Shown: positions 11,379 to 21,247, counted from the stretch's first letter. The stretch is 32,065 nt of DNA from an uncultured Clostridia bacterium (GCA_944386155.1 CALWZY010000007.1:1-32065), one strand, 5' to 3'. Notes: generated from the sequence alone by a model not told the origin. A program made the numbers and translations.

Positions 11379-12302
11379 ATGAGAAAATTAATTGTGGATT
11401 TAAAAGACAATAATAAAAAACTATCAGATTATTTACTAGACAACTTTAGCGGATTGACAATAAGTATGTTTTACAAAACTTTGAGAAAAAAAGATATTAG
11501 GATAAACAATATTAAAATTACTAAAAACGTAAATGTTCATGTTGGTGACGAAGTTTTAATATATTTAACTGATAATTTTTTATTTAAAGATAATTTAGAA
11601 AACAATAATGAAAATATAAAAATAAATAATATTCAACCACTTCAATTTGCTGATATATCAAAAAATATAATTTATGAAGATGATAATATTCTAGTTATTA
11701 ATAAACCTCAAGGTCTAGCAGTAACCGAAAATAAACTTGGTGAAGTAACTTTAACTACTCTACTTAAAAACATATATGGTAATAATATAAATCCATGTCA
11801 TAGATTAGATCGAAACACTTCAGGGTTAATAATTTATGCAAAAGATGAAGACAGCCTAAATATACTTTTAGAAAAATTTAAAAATAAAGAAATAAAGAAA
11901 AAATATATTTGTGATGTATATGGAATTTTAGATAAAAAATCTGATACATTAAAAGCATATTTGTTTAAAGATAATAAAAAATCCACTGTTTTTATTTCAT
12001 CTGAAAAGAAAAATGGTTATTTAGAAATCATAACAAAATACAAAGTAATTAAAGAAAATATAAAAGAAAATTTCTCTACTTTAGAAGTAGAATTAGTTAC
12101 AGGAAAAACACATCAAATTAGAGCTCATTTAGCTTTTATTGGGCATCCAATAATCGGAGATGGGAAATATGGTTCAAATGAAATAAATAAAAAATTCAAA
12201 GAAAAATATCAAAGATTACAAAGTAATGAAATTTCTTTTTTATTTAAAACTGATAGTGGGAAATTAAATTATTTAAATGGTAAAATTATAAAATTGAAAT
12301 AA
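11379..12302 (+). CDS. RluA-family pseudouridine synthase
   Basis: It isomerises uridine to pseudouridine in structured RNA, most likely 23S rRNA. The 307-aa product has an N-terminal S4-like RNA-binding region (about 14-65). The catalytic domain follows, with IYEDDNILVINKPQGLAV, the active-site loop HRLDRNTSGL (Asp144), and the C-terminal GKTHQIRAHLAFIGHPIIGDGKYG signature. Which of RluC, RluD or YlyB it matches cannot be settled by eye. GGAG precedes the ATG at a normal distance. The 156-base A/T-rich spacer after tmcAL shows no clear promoter or terminator. Arg145 of the active-site loop is encoded by CGA, so that codon is read normally here. Confidence 0.93.
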   Translation: MRKLIVDLKDNNKKLSDYLLDNFSGLTISMFYKTLRKKDIRINNIKITKNVNVHVGDEVLIYLTDNFLFKDNLENNNENIKINNIQPLQFADISKNIIYEDDNILVINKPQGLAVTENKLGEVTLTTLLKNIYGNNINPCHRLDRNTSGLIIYAKDEDSLNILLEKFKNKEIKKKYICDVYGILDKKSDTLKAYLFKDNKKSTVFISSEKKNGYLEIITKYKVIKENIKENFSTLEVELVTGKTHQIRAHLAFIGHPIIGDGKYGSNEINKKFKEKYQRLQSNEISFLFKTDSGKLNYLNGKIIKLK

Positions 12303-12330
12303 AAAAATAGAGCTTATGCTCTATTTTTTT
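12301..12330. terminator. Bidirectional terminator between the rluA-type gene and the 911-aa gene
   Basis: A 13-bp stem, AAAAAAATAGAGC/GCTCTATTTTTTT, with a TTAT loop lies directly after the rightward stop codon. T-runs face both ways. The stop codon of the converging leftward gene (12321-12323) lies inside the stem. Confidence 0.85.
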
Positions 12331-15056
12331 ACTAGTTTTCTCTTTTTCTTAGTATTTAAAATTTCTTCTTCAGAATCTTCTGTTTCTTCGTTAATTTCTA
12401 CATCGTCTTCATTTTCTTCATCTTCGCCTTCATCTTCTAAATTGCCATATACCTCTTCTTCAATAATGCTATCTATATCTTTATCCTTTTCTTCTTTTTC
12501 ATCTTCTAATACAGCACTATTTTCTATGTTATCTACTGTTTTCTCTTGATTTTGATTCTGATTTTCGTCTTTATTCTCTATGCTAATATTCTCTTTAGTA
12601 TTAATTATGTCTTCTTTAACACTATCTTTTTCTAGTACATCATTATCTTCTTTATCATTATCTTTATTTTCTATATCTTTTACTTTATTTTGTTTTAATT
12701 CAACATCATATTCCTCAAAGTAAATATAAACAGTTTTAGGATCTTCCCCTGCTGTATTAGACTCATTAAAATATTTATTAGTTTTAAATTTAGTTTTCTT
12801 AGATAATACAAAATCAAACTTATCACAATCTATTAAAACTTTAGAAGATAAATTCATTCCTTTTGGAAGAGTATTATTAATATTATCAAAGAATATAATA
12901 TTAGACATATATACAAGTGGCATTTCTTCTTTAATATTTAATTTAATTAATTTTATTGCACTTTCTTCTTTATGTTTATATTGTTCTAATTCTTTTTCTA
13001 TATTAATATTATAAAATTCAAATCCTGATGTATGAATTTTATCATTTATAGGAATAATTCTATAAATTGGCATATCATAAACAGATTTAATTTTAATTAA
13101 AGATTCATTTAATGAATTAACTATCATTTGTAATCTTTCAGTAAAATCAAAAACATCTATTTTTTTATTAATATTTAATATCTGATATTTATCTTTTTCA
13201 TTTTCTCTATGACTCTTATTACCAATATATTTTACTTGAGTCATATCATCTCTCATTGAGCCGAAAACATCAAAAGATTCTTCTTTTCCTTGAAGAGCAG
13301 TTCTAGCATATTCTTTTTTTAGATCCATAAATACTTGCTCTATTACATCTTTATCCATGTCACCTGCTTTAAGCATATTTATAATAGGAAGTAATTCCGA
13401 ATCATAAGAAACAAATAAATTATCTAGTTCATTTTTAGAAAGTTTAACTCTTTGATTCTTATCTGCTGTAATACCAAGTTCACCAAAATCAGATTCAAAA
13501 TCAAATTTTCTTTTAAATTTTTCTCTAGATATTGTTTGAACTTCATTTCCAACTTCAAGTTCTAGTACTTCATCTTTATTTGCAAACTTCCAAAAATCAA
13601 AGATACTCTTTTTATGCTTATCTATCTCATTAATATATAAAGTTGCATTTTCTATCTTTTTGCTTAAATTAATAAGTTTTAATTCTAATGCTTTTATATC
13701 TTGTCTTATATCATTTATGTTTCTATGAGATTTTTCATAAATCTTGTTAATACTTACTAAGTCATCTATTGTATAAAATTTCTTTTCAATATTGATATTT
13801 TCTTTTAGCTCTTGTTCTTCTTGCTCTTTTTTATTTCTTTCTTCTCTATTTTTCTTAAAATCATCTTTTAGCTTTTGTAATTCTTTTTTATTTTCTTCTT
13901 CTTGTTCTTTATCTTTTAACTTCTTTTTTCCACCTTTAAAGAAATATTTAACCTTACCAAAGAATGTTTTTCTATATTCTAAATAAGTTGAAATTTCTTT
14001 TTGCTTTTTAAAATATTCAGCTTCTTTTTCCTTAACTTCTTCTTTCATTATTTTAAGTTTTCTTTCAGATTCATACACATCTTTAGTTAAAGCTTTAATT
14101 TCTTTTTCTGTTTCTAAATATTTTTCTTTTACAAATCTTGCTAAATCTTCATATGTAAGAGCCCTATCATCATATGTAAATTCTAAAGCATTACTATTAT
14201 CTATCTGTGTCCTAAAAACATATCTATTTGAAATCTCTGTTTGAAGAATAAATAAAGCTTTTATTAATTTATAAAATCTTTCAGCCTCAATTTTTGACTT
14301 TAAAACAACTTTATAAGTTGTTTTCAAATTTTCATATACATATGTCTCTCCAATTATTTGCATAGATATTTCATCATTTTTATCATAAACTTCATAAACT
14401 AAAGGCCAGTTTTTTGTAAAAACCCATAAATAATTTTCAATATCATTAATTTGTTTATTTGTCAAAATTTCTTCGTTATAGTTAACATAGCTTATAGGAA
14501 CATATATTTTTTCATCTCTTTTTTTAGATCTTGGACTTAATTTATCTATTTCTATTTGTTTTTTTAATAAATAAAAGAATTCTGAATAAGTATCCTCTTT
14601 AGTAGATACAAGCATAAAATATTTATTAGATTGTTCTGAATAGTAAATCTGCCATAATTGGTTTCTAGGATAAAAAACCTTAAATGGAATCTTATTGTTC
14701 ATATCATTTTGTCTATCATTTATTTCATAAAACTCTTCAATAGAAAAATCTTCAAGCATCTTAAAAAAGTCTTTTTGCCTTTCAAAATCTTCACCACTTT
14801 CAGGCTTTTTTAAATAAAGTCCAAGTGGTGATGCTTTTGAGTACTTTTCTCTTACTGGATCATCTCTATAAGCTGGTGTACAATATATATCAATATCTTT
14901 AATTGGAACATATTTATATACTTTTAATTCCTTGTCATTATTAAGTCTAGATGGATTAAAACTAACTGGTTCTACTTTAGTTAGAAAATTTGGTAAATCC
15001 TCTATATCAAGACCAAGGAAATCTAACTTTTCTTTTAAATCTTGTTTTGTCGCCAA
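12321..15056 (-). CDS. Large coiled-coil protein with acidic tail, function unknown
   Basis: I do not recognise this 911-aa protein. Numbered from the chosen start, the first 300 residues look globular (YVPIKDIDIYCTPAYRDDPV, FYPRNQLWQIYYSEQSNKYF). Residues about 315-490 are Lys/Glu-rich coiled coil, interrupted by a basic patch (FFGKVKYFFKGGKKKLKDKE). A second globular part follows to about 770, and the last 135 or so residues are almost all Asp/Glu/Asn/Lys, ending in a basic KKKRKLVKK. There is no signal peptide or membrane helix. A GTG at 15107 lies directly behind the -10 box, upstream of the likely transcript start. I therefore choose the TTG at 15056, which has GGGAAGG before it. It is transcribed alone. 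A structural or scaffold protein is possible, but that is a guess. Confidence 0.65.
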   Translation of the reverse strand: MATKQDLKEKLDFLGLDIEDLPNFLTKVEPVSFNPSRLNNDKELKVYKYVPIKDIDIYCTPAYRDDPVREKYSKASPLGLYLKKPESGEDFERQKDFFKMLEDFSIEEFYEINDRQNDMNNKIPFKVFYPRNQLWQIYYSEQSNKYFMLVSTKEDTYSEFFYLLKKQIEIDKLSPRSKKRDEKIYVPISYVNYNEEILTNKQINDIENYLWVFTKNWPLVYEVYDKNDEISMQIIGETYVYENLKTTYKVVLKSKIEAERFYKLIKALFILQTEISNRYVFRTQIDNSNALEFTYDDRALTYEDLARFVKEKYLETEKEIKALTKDVYESERKLKIMKEEVKEKEAEYFKKQKEISTYLEYRKTFFGKVKYFFKGGKKKLKDKEQEEENKKELQKLKDDFKKNREERNKKEQEEQELKENINIEKKFYTIDDLVSINKIYEKSHRNINDIRQDIKALELKLINLSKKIENATLYINEIDKHKKSIFDFWKFANKDEVLELEVGNEVQTISREKFKRKFDFESDFGELGITADKNQRVKLSKNELDNLFVSYDSELLPIINMLKAGDMDKDVIEQVFMDLKKEYARTALQGKEESFDVFGSMRDDMTQVKYIGNKSHRENEKDKYQILNINKKIDVFDFTERLQMIVNSLNESLIKIKSVYDMPIYRIIPINDKIHTSGFEFYNINIEKELEQYKHKEESAIKLIKLNIKEEMPLVYMSNIIFFDNINNTLPKGMNLSSKVLIDCDKFDFVLSKKTKFKTNKYFNESNTAGEDPKTVYIYFEEYDVELKQNKVKDIENKDNDKEDNDVLEKDSVKEDIINTKENISIENKDENQNQNQEKTVDNIENSAVLEDEKEEKDKDIDSIIEEEVYGNLEDEGEDEENEDDVEINEETEDSEEEILNTKKKRKLVKK

Positions 15057-15107
15057 ACTCCTGTACCTTCCCTCTTTTTCTATTCTTTTAACATAACAAT
15101 TTATCAC

Positions 15108-15136
15108 AGTATATCATACTATAAAATATTTTCCAA
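15108..15136 (-). promoter_or_regulatory. Promoter of the 911-aa coiled-coil gene
   Basis: On the minus strand TTGGAA (15136-15131) and TATACT (15113-15108) are 17 bases apart. Transcription would start near 15101, about 45 bases before the chosen TTG start. The rest of the 327-base gap to thrS is A/T-rich and holds only the thrS terminator. Confidence 0.65.
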
Positions 15137-15302
15137 TAAGTTTTTTATAAAAGTTTAAAAGATTTTTAATTATATTTTATAACATATCACTAAAAATAAA
15201 ATTAAATTAAATAAATAACATTAAATAGACTTAAATCAAATGTAGAGACTATATTTGATAAACTAAAATCAAATAAATAAAATTAATTCAAATTAAAACA
15301 TA

Positions 15303-15342
15303 AAAATAGAAATATATACTTATAAATATATATTTCTATTTT
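15303..15342 (-). terminator. Terminator after thrS
   Basis: A perfect 16-bp inverted repeat (AAAATAGAAATATATA and its complement) with an 8-base loop and flanking T-run lies 41 bases past the thrS stop codon. Confidence 0.75.
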
Positions 15343-15383
15343 TTAGCTGTTTCTAATTAAACAATAGATTAAAGTATATTATA

Positions 15384-17141
15384 TTATCTATATGATTTTA
15401 CATCTTCTTTAACTCTATTTATGAAATCATCTAAGCTCATCTTACCAATATCTCCTTCTTTTCTAACTCTCACTCCTACAGCTTTTGCTTCAACTTCTTT
15501 TTCACCTAATATTAGCATATATGGAAGTTTTTGAAGTTGTGCTTCACGAATTTTATATCCTATTTTTTCTTGTCTATCATCTAGTTCTACTCTAATACCT
15601 TCATTTTCAAGTGCTTTCAAGACTTCTTTAGCATAAGGGATTTGACTATCAGATATAGGCATAACTTTAACTTGAACTGGAGAAAGCCATACTGGAAATG
15701 CTCCTGCAAAATGTTCTGTAATAATTCCGATAAATCTTTCAAAAGATCCAAATAAAGCTCTATGAATTAATATTGGAGTCTTTTTATTTCCATCACTATC
15801 TATATAAGATAGATTAAATCTAAGTGGTAATTGGAAATCTACTTGAACTGTTCCCATTTGCCATTCTCTTCCTAAACAATCTTTCATTTTAATATCGATC
15901 TTAGGACCATAGAAAGCACCATCACCTTCATTTATTTTATAATTATCTTTTCCACATAAATCATCTAATACGTTTCTTAGATTATCTTCTGCTTTATTCC
16001 AAAGTTCTATATCTCCCATATAATCATCAGGTCTTGTAGATAAAGTAAGTTCAAAATCAAGTCCAAAAATACCATATAAATATTTTGCAATTTCTATAAT
16101 ATCTTTAATTTCTGAGCCTATTTGTTCTTCAGTAATAAAGTTATGAGCATCATCTTGTCTGAACATTCTTACTCTAAATAATCCATTTAATTGACCAGAT
16201 TTTTCATTTCTATGAATTACATCTATATCATTAAATCTTAATGGTAAATCTTTATAACTTCTTAATTTAGATGCATATATTTTAATAGCATTTGGACAGT
16301 TCATTGGTTTTAATGCTTGTTCTTTTCCATCTGAATCAGTTAATACAAACATATCTTCTTTGTAGTGATCCCAATGTCCTGAAGTTTTCCAAAGTTCACT
16401 ACTATTTAATTGTGGCCCTGAAAACTCCATATATCCTCTTTTTTCATGTTCTTTTCTCCAAAAGTCTATTAATATATTCATCATCTTAAATCCTTTAGGA
16501 AGCCAATATGCCATTCCAGGAGCTGTTTCATCAAAGAAGAATAAATCTAATTCTTTTCCTAGTTTTCTATGATCTCTTTTTTTAGCCTCTTCAATCATAT
16601 TTAAATATTCATCAAGTTCGCTTTGTTTTGGAAATGAAATACCATAAATTCTTTGAAGCATTTTATTTTTTTCATCACCTCTCCAATATGCACCAGATGA
16701 TGATAAAAGTTTAATTGCTTTTATACATCCTGTAGATGGAAGGTGTGGTCCTCTACATAAATCTGTAAAATCTCCTTGTTTATAAAAAGATATAACTTCT
16801 CCTTCTGGAAGCTCTTCAATAATTTCTACTTTGTAGTCTTCATTATTTTCTTTCATTAGTTTAATAGCTTCATCTCTTGGAAGTTCAAACCTTTCAAGTT
16901 TTAAATCTTCTTTAATAATTTTTCTCATTTCGTCTTCAATTTTTACCAAATCGTCCTCTGAAAATGGTTTTTCAACATCAAAATCATAATAAAATCCATG
17001 CTCTATTGCAGGTCCTATTGTTAATTTTGCATCAGGAAATAATCTTTTTACAGCTTGTGCCATAACATGAGCTGTTGTATGCCAATACATACTTTCTTCA
17101 ACTTCTGCAGTTCTTCCACCGCCTAACTTAATTTTAAACAT
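15384..17141 (-). CDS. thrS: Threonyl-tRNA synthetase (without TGS domain)
   Basis: ThrS charges tRNA-Thr and edits mischarged Ser-tRNA. The 585-aa product begins just after where a TGS domain would end, so that ~60-residue N-terminal domain is absent; shorter forms of this kind occur in Firmicutes. The editing domain shows HTTAH (His21/His25) and TDLCRGPHLPSTG. The catalytic core has MNCPNAIKIY, FRQDDAHNFITEEQ and PILIHRALFGSFERFIGI, with the Cys and two His that bind the active-site zinc. The anticodon-binding domain closes the protein. AAAGGAGG precedes the ATG. Expression is controlled by the T-box upstream. Confidence 0.97.
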   Translation of the reverse strand: MFKIKLGGGRTAEVEESMYWHTTAHVMAQAVKRLFPDAKLTIGPAIEHGFYYDFDVEKPFSEDDLVKIEDEMRKIIKEDLKLERFELPRDEAIKLMKENNEDYKVEIIEELPEGEVISFYKQGDFTDLCRGPHLPSTGCIKAIKLLSSSGAYWRGDEKNKMLQRIYGISFPKQSELDEYLNMIEEAKKRDHRKLGKELDLFFFDETAPGMAYWLPKGFKMMNILIDFWRKEHEKRGYMEFSGPQLNSSELWKTSGHWDHYKEDMFVLTDSDGKEQALKPMNCPNAIKIYASKLRSYKDLPLRFNDIDVIHRNEKSGQLNGLFRVRMFRQDDAHNFITEEQIGSEIKDIIEIAKYLYGIFGLDFELTLSTRPDDYMGDIELWNKAEDNLRNVLDDLCGKDNYKINEGDGAFYGPKIDIKMKDCLGREWQMGTVQVDFQLPLRFNLSYIDSDGNKKTPILIHRALFGSFERFIGIITEHFAGAFPVWLSPVQVKVMPISDSQIPYAKEVLKALENEGIRVELDDRQEKIGYKIREAQLQKLPYMLILGEKEVEAKAVGVRVRKEGDIGKMSLDDFINRVKEDVKSYR

Positions 17142-17220
17142 ATAAATTCCTCCTTTGCCTTTAATGGCTTTAAAAAAATTTATTTGAAGCTACTTAAATT
17201 ATAGAGGATTTTTGGCAAAT

Positions 17221-17440
17221 ACAAAAATCCCCTATAAGCTAAAATAGCTTATAGGGGTAAGTTTATTTCTTACGGTTCCACCCTAATGTTTAACTCTTAA
17301 TAGATCTGTAACGTAATCTACACGCCTATTTCTAGGAAACTCAGGGGTAGTTTTTCAAATATGTTTGTTAAGATTAGCTTTCAGCCTCTGACTAATCATC
17401 TCTTTTAATAACCTCTATTTTACTTTGTCCCGTCAACGTT
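17221..17440 (-). promoter_or_regulatory. T-box riboswitch of thrS
   Basis: The leader contains the canonical T-box AGGGTGGAACCG (17284-17273), which pairs with the free CCA end of uncharged tRNA. A strong terminator follows: 13-bp stem CCCCTATAAGCTA with a 3-base loop (17257-17229) and T-run to about 17221. Upstream are Stem I-like elements (GTTGACGGG near 17437, an AGAGA segment, CTGAGTTTCC). A possible Thr specifier ACC lies at 17348-17346, within CTACCCCTGAG; I have not folded it. Uncharged tRNA-Thr should favour the antiterminator and raise ThrS synthesis. Confidence 0.92.
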
Positions 17441-17452
17441 TATCATACAAAT

Positions 17453-17481
17453 ATGATACTATCTTTTTCTTTTTTTGTCAA
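17453..17481 (-). promoter_or_regulatory. Promoter of the T-box/thrS transcript
   Basis: On the minus strand a perfect TTGACA (17481-17476) and TATCAT (17458-17453) are 17 bases apart, directly upstream of the T-box leader. Confidence 0.8.
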
Positions 17482-17583
17482 CAAAAATTATGTAAATAAT
17501 ATTTCTTAGAATACATTATTATATTATTGAATTATTTATTTTTTTAAATTTTTAATATATATTTTAATCAATGCACTTTTTCC

Positions 17584-17612
17584 TTGAACTTGAATTTATT
17601 TATATATATAAT
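17584..17612 (+). promoter_or_regulatory. Promoter of the MFS transporter gene
   Basis: TTGAAC (17584-17589) and TATAAT (17607-17612) are 17 bases apart. The start of transcription near 17619 rules out translation from upstream TTG or ATG codons and supports the ATG at 17641. Confidence 0.7.
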
Positions 17613-17640
17613 ATTTATGGAAAAATTAAAGGAGATTTTT

Positions 17641-19014
17641 ATGGAACAAAAGATAAGCCCAAAAATATGTAAAAGAAATATGAAGTTATTTCCTTTATAT
17701 AGAGCAATTTCATTTGATTATTTATTTTTTTATACAATTAATTTCTTATTTTTAACACAGATTAAAAATATTAGCCCAGCTAACGTAGTTTTAGAAGACG
17801 CTTTTTATTCATTATTCATAATAATTTTTCAAATTCCAGCAGTCTTAACTATAGAATTAATTGGAAGGAAAAAATGTATGGTTCTCGGAAACCTTTCAAA
17901 TGTTATATATATATTACTAGTTTTATTAAGTGATAGCTTACTTGATTTAATAATAGCTGAAATATTTGCTTCTATTGCATTTTCCTTAAAAGATGTTTCT
18001 GATTTAAGCTTACTTAATGAATCAATACCACAAGCTTCTACTAAAAGTAGAATATTTGCAAAGCTTACTAGTAAAGGACTTTCTGGATACTTTATATTAA
18101 ATTCTATATCTCTTATGATATCTGGATTTATATATACAATTAATGGTTATCTTCCAATTATAATATCACTTTGTATTGTAATATTTTCATTTTTAATTTC
18201 ACTAGCATTTATTGATCCTATTCCTGAAAATAATGATGAAAATTACAATGACAATAAAAATGAAAAACAAAATATAGATGAAAATAATAATAATAATATA
18301 GATAAAGAAATACAAATATCTAAAAAAGAAAAAATAAAAGAAACTTTGAAAATATCTATTAATGATTTAATAATTTCATTTAAATATATAATCTCTTCTA
18401 AAAGATTACGTAGCTTAATTCTATTTTCTTCAATCATGTATGGAGTAATCACAGTACTTGCTTCTTATCAAGTAAGTCTTTTAGAAGAAATAGGCCTTCC
18501 TGCTGGAATAATTGGTATAGTAGTTGCTTTTCTTGAAATAACAGCAAGTATATCTTCAAAAAAGCAAGAAAAGTTTCATAATAAATTTAAAAATAAATCG
18601 CTTTCAATTCTTGGTGTTACAGTAAGTCTAGCATGTATATTATTAGGACTTTCTGGATATTTAGGAAATAATATCTATATAATATCTATTATTGCAATAT
18701 TTGCTCTTTCAATAAAATACATCATTGTTGGAATTTATCAAATATTAATCGATAGATATTATAGAAATTTTACAAATGAAGATATTGATTCAAAAATATT
18801 TTCAGCTAAATCATTTTTTAATAGTATTTCAAGTACAATTTTAGGAATAGTTGCATCACTACTTTTAAATATCACTAATACTAAAAATTCTCTAATCATA
18901 ATAGGATTTATTTTCCTTGTTCTATTTATTATTACTATAAATTATATGAAAACAAGACTTGGACTAAATCCTAATGAATATGATTCTAAAGAATTAAAAT
19001 TCATTTACAATTAA
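17641..19014 (+). CDS. Major facilitator superfamily transporter
   Basis: The 457-aa membrane protein has about twelve hydrophobic helices in two halves. Between them is a long Asn/Asp/Lys-rich cytoplasmic loop at about 193-240 (PENNDENYNDNKNEKQN and similar). The first half has IELIGRKKCMVLGNLSN after helix 2, which resembles the MFS loop 2-3 signature GxxxDRxGRR in reduced form. The substrate cannot be told; related proteins are annotated as drug or metabolite exporters. I chose the ATG at 17641 because GGAG lies six bases before it. It is transcribed alone, with its own promoter and terminator. Confidence 0.8.
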   Translation: MEQKISPKICKRNMKLFPLYRAISFDYLFFYTINFLFLTQIKNISPANVVLEDAFYSLFIIIFQIPAVLTIELIGRKKCMVLGNLSNVIYILLVLLSDSLLDLIIAEIFASIAFSLKDVSDLSLLNESIPQASTKSRIFAKLTSKGLSGYFILNSISLMISGFIYTINGYLPIIISLCIVIFSFLISLAFIDPIPENNDENYNDNKNEKQNIDENNNNNIDKEIQISKKEKIKETLKISINDLIISFKYIISSKRLRSLILFSSIMYGVITVLASYQVSLLEEIGLPAGIIGIVVAFLEITASISSKKQEKFHNKFKNKSLSILGVTVSLACILLGLSGYLGNNIYIISIIAIFALSIKYIIVGIYQILIDRYYRNFTNEDIDSKIFSAKSFFNSISSTILGIVASLLLNITNTKNSLIIIGFIFLVLFIITINYMKTRLGLNPNEYDSKELKFIYN

Positions 19015-19031
19015 ATAAGTAAATAAATAAT

Positions 19032-19071
19032 AAAAAGTATATTACTAATGTTTATTAGTAATATACTTTTT
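19032..19071. terminator. Bidirectional terminator between the MFS gene and pgi
   Basis: A perfect 18-bp inverted repeat (AAAAAGTATATTACTAAT and its complement) with a 4-base loop lies between the two converging genes. T-runs face both directions. Confidence 0.88.
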
Positions 19072-19101
19072 ATTTTATACTGTTTTTATTTATTTTTTAT
19101 T

Positions 19102-20403
19102 TTAATATCCTGGTTTTTCTAATAACCTAAACATGTTTTTCTTATATTCCTCAACACCAGGTTGATTAAATGGATTTACACCTAAAATTAGTCCAGACAT
19201 TGCACAAGCTTTTTCAAAGAAATATATTAAATGACCTAAGTTTTCCTCATCTAATTTATCAATAGTAATCTTCATATTAGGAACATTTCCTGTAACATGA
19301 GCTTCTATAGTTCCTTCCATAGCTTTTTTATTAATATAATCTAAATCTTTACCAGCTAAATAATTTAAACCATCTAAATTCTCTTTATCTTCTGAAAGAG
19401 TTATATTAGACTTTGGATTTTCAACACATACTACTGTTTCAATTAAATTTCTTTTTCCATCTTGGATATATTGTCCCATTGAATGAAGATCAGTTGTAAA
19501 GTCTACACCTGCTGGAAATAGTCCTTTTCCATCTTTTCCTTCACTTTCTCCATATAACTGTTTCCACCATTCTGTCATATAATGTAATTGTGGCTCATAA
19601 TTAGCTAAAATTTCAGTTGTTTTTCCAGAATTATATAATAAATTTCTAATTACAGCATATTTGTAACAATCATTAAATTTAACTTCTGGATCAGAATATT
19701 TTCCTCTTGCATCTTCAGCACCTTTCATTAATTTGTCAATATCTATTCCTGCAGTAGCAATTGGAAGTAATCCAACAGCTGTAAGTACTGAAAATCTTCC
19801 ACCAACATTATCTGGAATTACAAAAGTCTCATACTTTTCATCATTTGCTAATGTTTTTAAAGCACCTTTTTCTTTATCTGTTGTAACATAAATTCTTTTT
19901 TTAGCTTCTTCTACACCATATTTTGTTTCAATCGCTTCTCTTAAAATTCTAAAAGCTATAGCTGGCTCTGTTGTAGTTCCTGATTTAGAAATGACATTTA
20001 ATGAAATATCTTTTTCAGCAATTAATTCTAATAAATCATGTAAATAATTTGGACTTAAATTATTTCCTGCATAAATTATTTTTGGTGTCTCTCTTCTTTT
20101 TAATGGAATCATATTATAAAAACAATTTGTTAAAGCTTCAATAACTGCTCTTGCACCTAAATAAGATCCTCCGATACCAATCACAATTAAATAATCAGAA
20201 TCATTTTGAATCTTTTTTGCTGCTTTTTTTATTCTATCAAATTCTTCTTTATCATAATTTACGGGTAAATCAACCCATCCCAAAAACTCTTTTTCATCAT
20301 TTTTATTTTCTTCAATCCATTTGTTATTTTCTTTTACTATGCTATCAAATTCAAAGATCATTCTATCGTTAATACTTGAATTGTTATAATCAAATTTAAC
20401 CAT
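19102..20403 (-). CDS. pgi: Glucose-6-phosphate isomerase
   Basis: Pgi interconverts glucose 6-phosphate and fructose 6-phosphate in glycolysis and gluconeogenesis. The 433-aa product is of the short bacterial type and carries [34 protein letters not shown] (phosphate-binding loop), [28 protein letters not shown] and [14 protein letters not shown] start it at ATG 20403, eight bases after GGAGGT. The upstream TTG and ATG at 20412 and 20409 are too close to that site. It is a single-gene unit with its own promoter. Confidence 0.96.
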   Translation of the reverse strand: MVKFDYNNSSINDRMIFEFDSIVKENNKWIEENKNDEKEFLGWVDLPVNYDKEEFDRIKKAAKKIQNDSDYLIVIGIGGSYLGARAVIEALTNCFYNMIPLKRRETPKIIYAGNNLSPNYLHDLLELIAEKDISLNVISKSGTTTEPAIAFRILREAIETKYGVEEAKKRIYVTTDKEKGALKTLANDEKYETFVIPDNVGGRFSVLTAVGLLPIATAGIDIDKLMKGAEDARGKYSDPEVKFNDCYKYAVIRNLLYNSGKTTEILANYEPQLHYMTEWWKQLYGESEGKDGKGLFPAGVDFTTDLHSMGQYIQDGKRNLIETVVCVENPKSNITLSEDKENLDGLNYLAGKDLDYINKKAMEGTIEAHVTGNVPNMKITIDKLDEENLGHLIYFFEKACAMSGLILGVNPFNQPGVEEYKKNMFRLLEKPGY

Positions 20404-20431
20404 TATCATCAACCTCCTTTAATATAGATAT

Positions 20432-20460
20432 ATTATATTTGTAAACATCTATTTATTCAA
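20432..20460 (-). promoter_or_regulatory. Promoter of pgi
   Basis: On the minus strand TTGAAT (20460-20455) and TATAAT (20437-20432) are 17 bases apart, about 30 bases before the start codon. Confidence 0.75.
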
Positions 20461-20502
20461 GTGTAACTTATAATTTTTTATATAACTAAATTAAATTAAT
20501 TT

Positions 20503-20532
20503 TTGATAAATACTCCTAAAATGTGGTATAAT
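20503..20532 (+). promoter_or_regulatory. Promoter of the 188-aa gene (extended -10)
   Basis: TTGATA (20503-20508) and TATAAT (20527-20532) are 18 bases apart, with TGG directly before the -10 (extended -10, TGnTATAAT). The same TGGTATAATTA sequence recurs in the promoter at 31087-31116. Confidence 0.75.
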
Positions 20533-20566
20533 TAACTTATCCCTAATGATTTAAGGAGGTAGTATT

Positions 20567-21133
20567 ATGGGAAATACTTCAGGTAAAAGTAGTGACCGGC
20601 GGAATCTTCCGTCAAGCACCAAAAATGTAGGATCTGGTCCTGGACACACAACAAGGAAATATGTCGACAAAGACGGCTACACGGTTGTTGAGTCTATATC
20701 TCCTACTGGAAAAACTGTAATCAAATACAGTAAAACGAAAAATGATATCACAGTCATTGTAAACACAGAGTCTGTATATCATAGTTCATACGACCCAGAG
20801 TACTTAAAGATTTTAGAGAGGCAACTCTTAACTTATGAAAAAGCAATAGATTATCAAATGGCTAGGCTTGATCAAGATTTGTTTGATTTAGATGCTTTTT
20901 TAAGTGATGATAGCTTTTTTGAATCCATTGGTACAACATATTCCAGTCCCAGTTCTCTTATGCATAGCAGCACCAAATCCTCAAAGCAGTACAGCAATTC
21001 TTCAAAAGGATCTGGTTGTAGCTTAGGCTGTTTATTTTGGAGTATTATCGCCATACTCGCCGTGTGCCTTATCGTTTTCTCAATGGGCGCAATAGGCAAA
21101 GCAATAATTGATTTTTTGGCGAGTTTGTTCTGA
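20567..21133 (+). CDS. Tail-anchored hypothetical protein of foreign composition
   Basis: I do not recognise this 188-aa protein. It is hydrophilic and Ser/Thr-rich (MGNTSGKSSDRRNLPSS, later HSSTKSSKQYSNSSKGSG). It has a possible short helical region at about 90-115 and one membrane helix near the C terminus (about 155-175, LFWSIIAILAVCLIVFSMGA), so it is probably tail-anchored. GGAGG precedes the ATG. It is much richer in G+C than its neighbours and uses codons they avoid, including two adjacent in-frame CGG codons at positions 11-12. With its convergent partner at 21248-21778 and a shared terminator, it looks like a small insertion between pgi and spoIIP. If CGG causes a +1 shift here, translation would end within about 10 codons. 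Confidence 0.7.
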   Translation: MGNTSGKSSDRRNLPSSTKNVGSGPGHTTRKYVDKDGYTVVESISPTGKTVIKYSKTKNDITVIVNTESVYHSSYDPEYLKILERQLLTYEKAIDYQMARLDQDLFDLDAFLSDDSFFESIGTTYSSPSSLMHSSTKSSKQYSNSSKGSGCSLGCLFWSIIAILAVCLIVFSMGAIGKAIIDFLASLF

Positions 21134-21147
21134 AGATTTCTAGGAAC

Positions 21148-21193
21148 AAAAAACCGGTGCCATACTAAAAAAGAGTATGGCACCGGTTTTTTT
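21148..21193. terminator. Strong bidirectional terminator of the two foreign-looking genes
   Basis: A perfect stem of about 19 bp (AAAAAACCGGTGCCATACT and its complement) with a 7-base loop and T-runs both ways. It lies 14 bases past the rightward gene and 55 bases past the leftward one. It is much more GC-rich than the native terminators of this window. Confidence 0.95.
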
Positions 21194-21247
21194 GTGCTAT
21201 AACACTGCAGAACTCTGCTTGTTTTGTAAGCACGCGACATTTCGTAT

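Noticed and set aside
15057..15107. GTG start at 15107 for the coiled-coil gene
   Set aside because: The GTG lies directly behind the -10 box, upstream of the likely transcript start, and has no ribosome binding site. The TTG at 15056 has one.
17584..17640. Longer N terminus of the MFS transporter from TTG 17584 or ATG 17617
   Set aside because: The TTG is part of the -35 box, and the ATG at 17617 is at or before the transcript start without a ribosome binding site.
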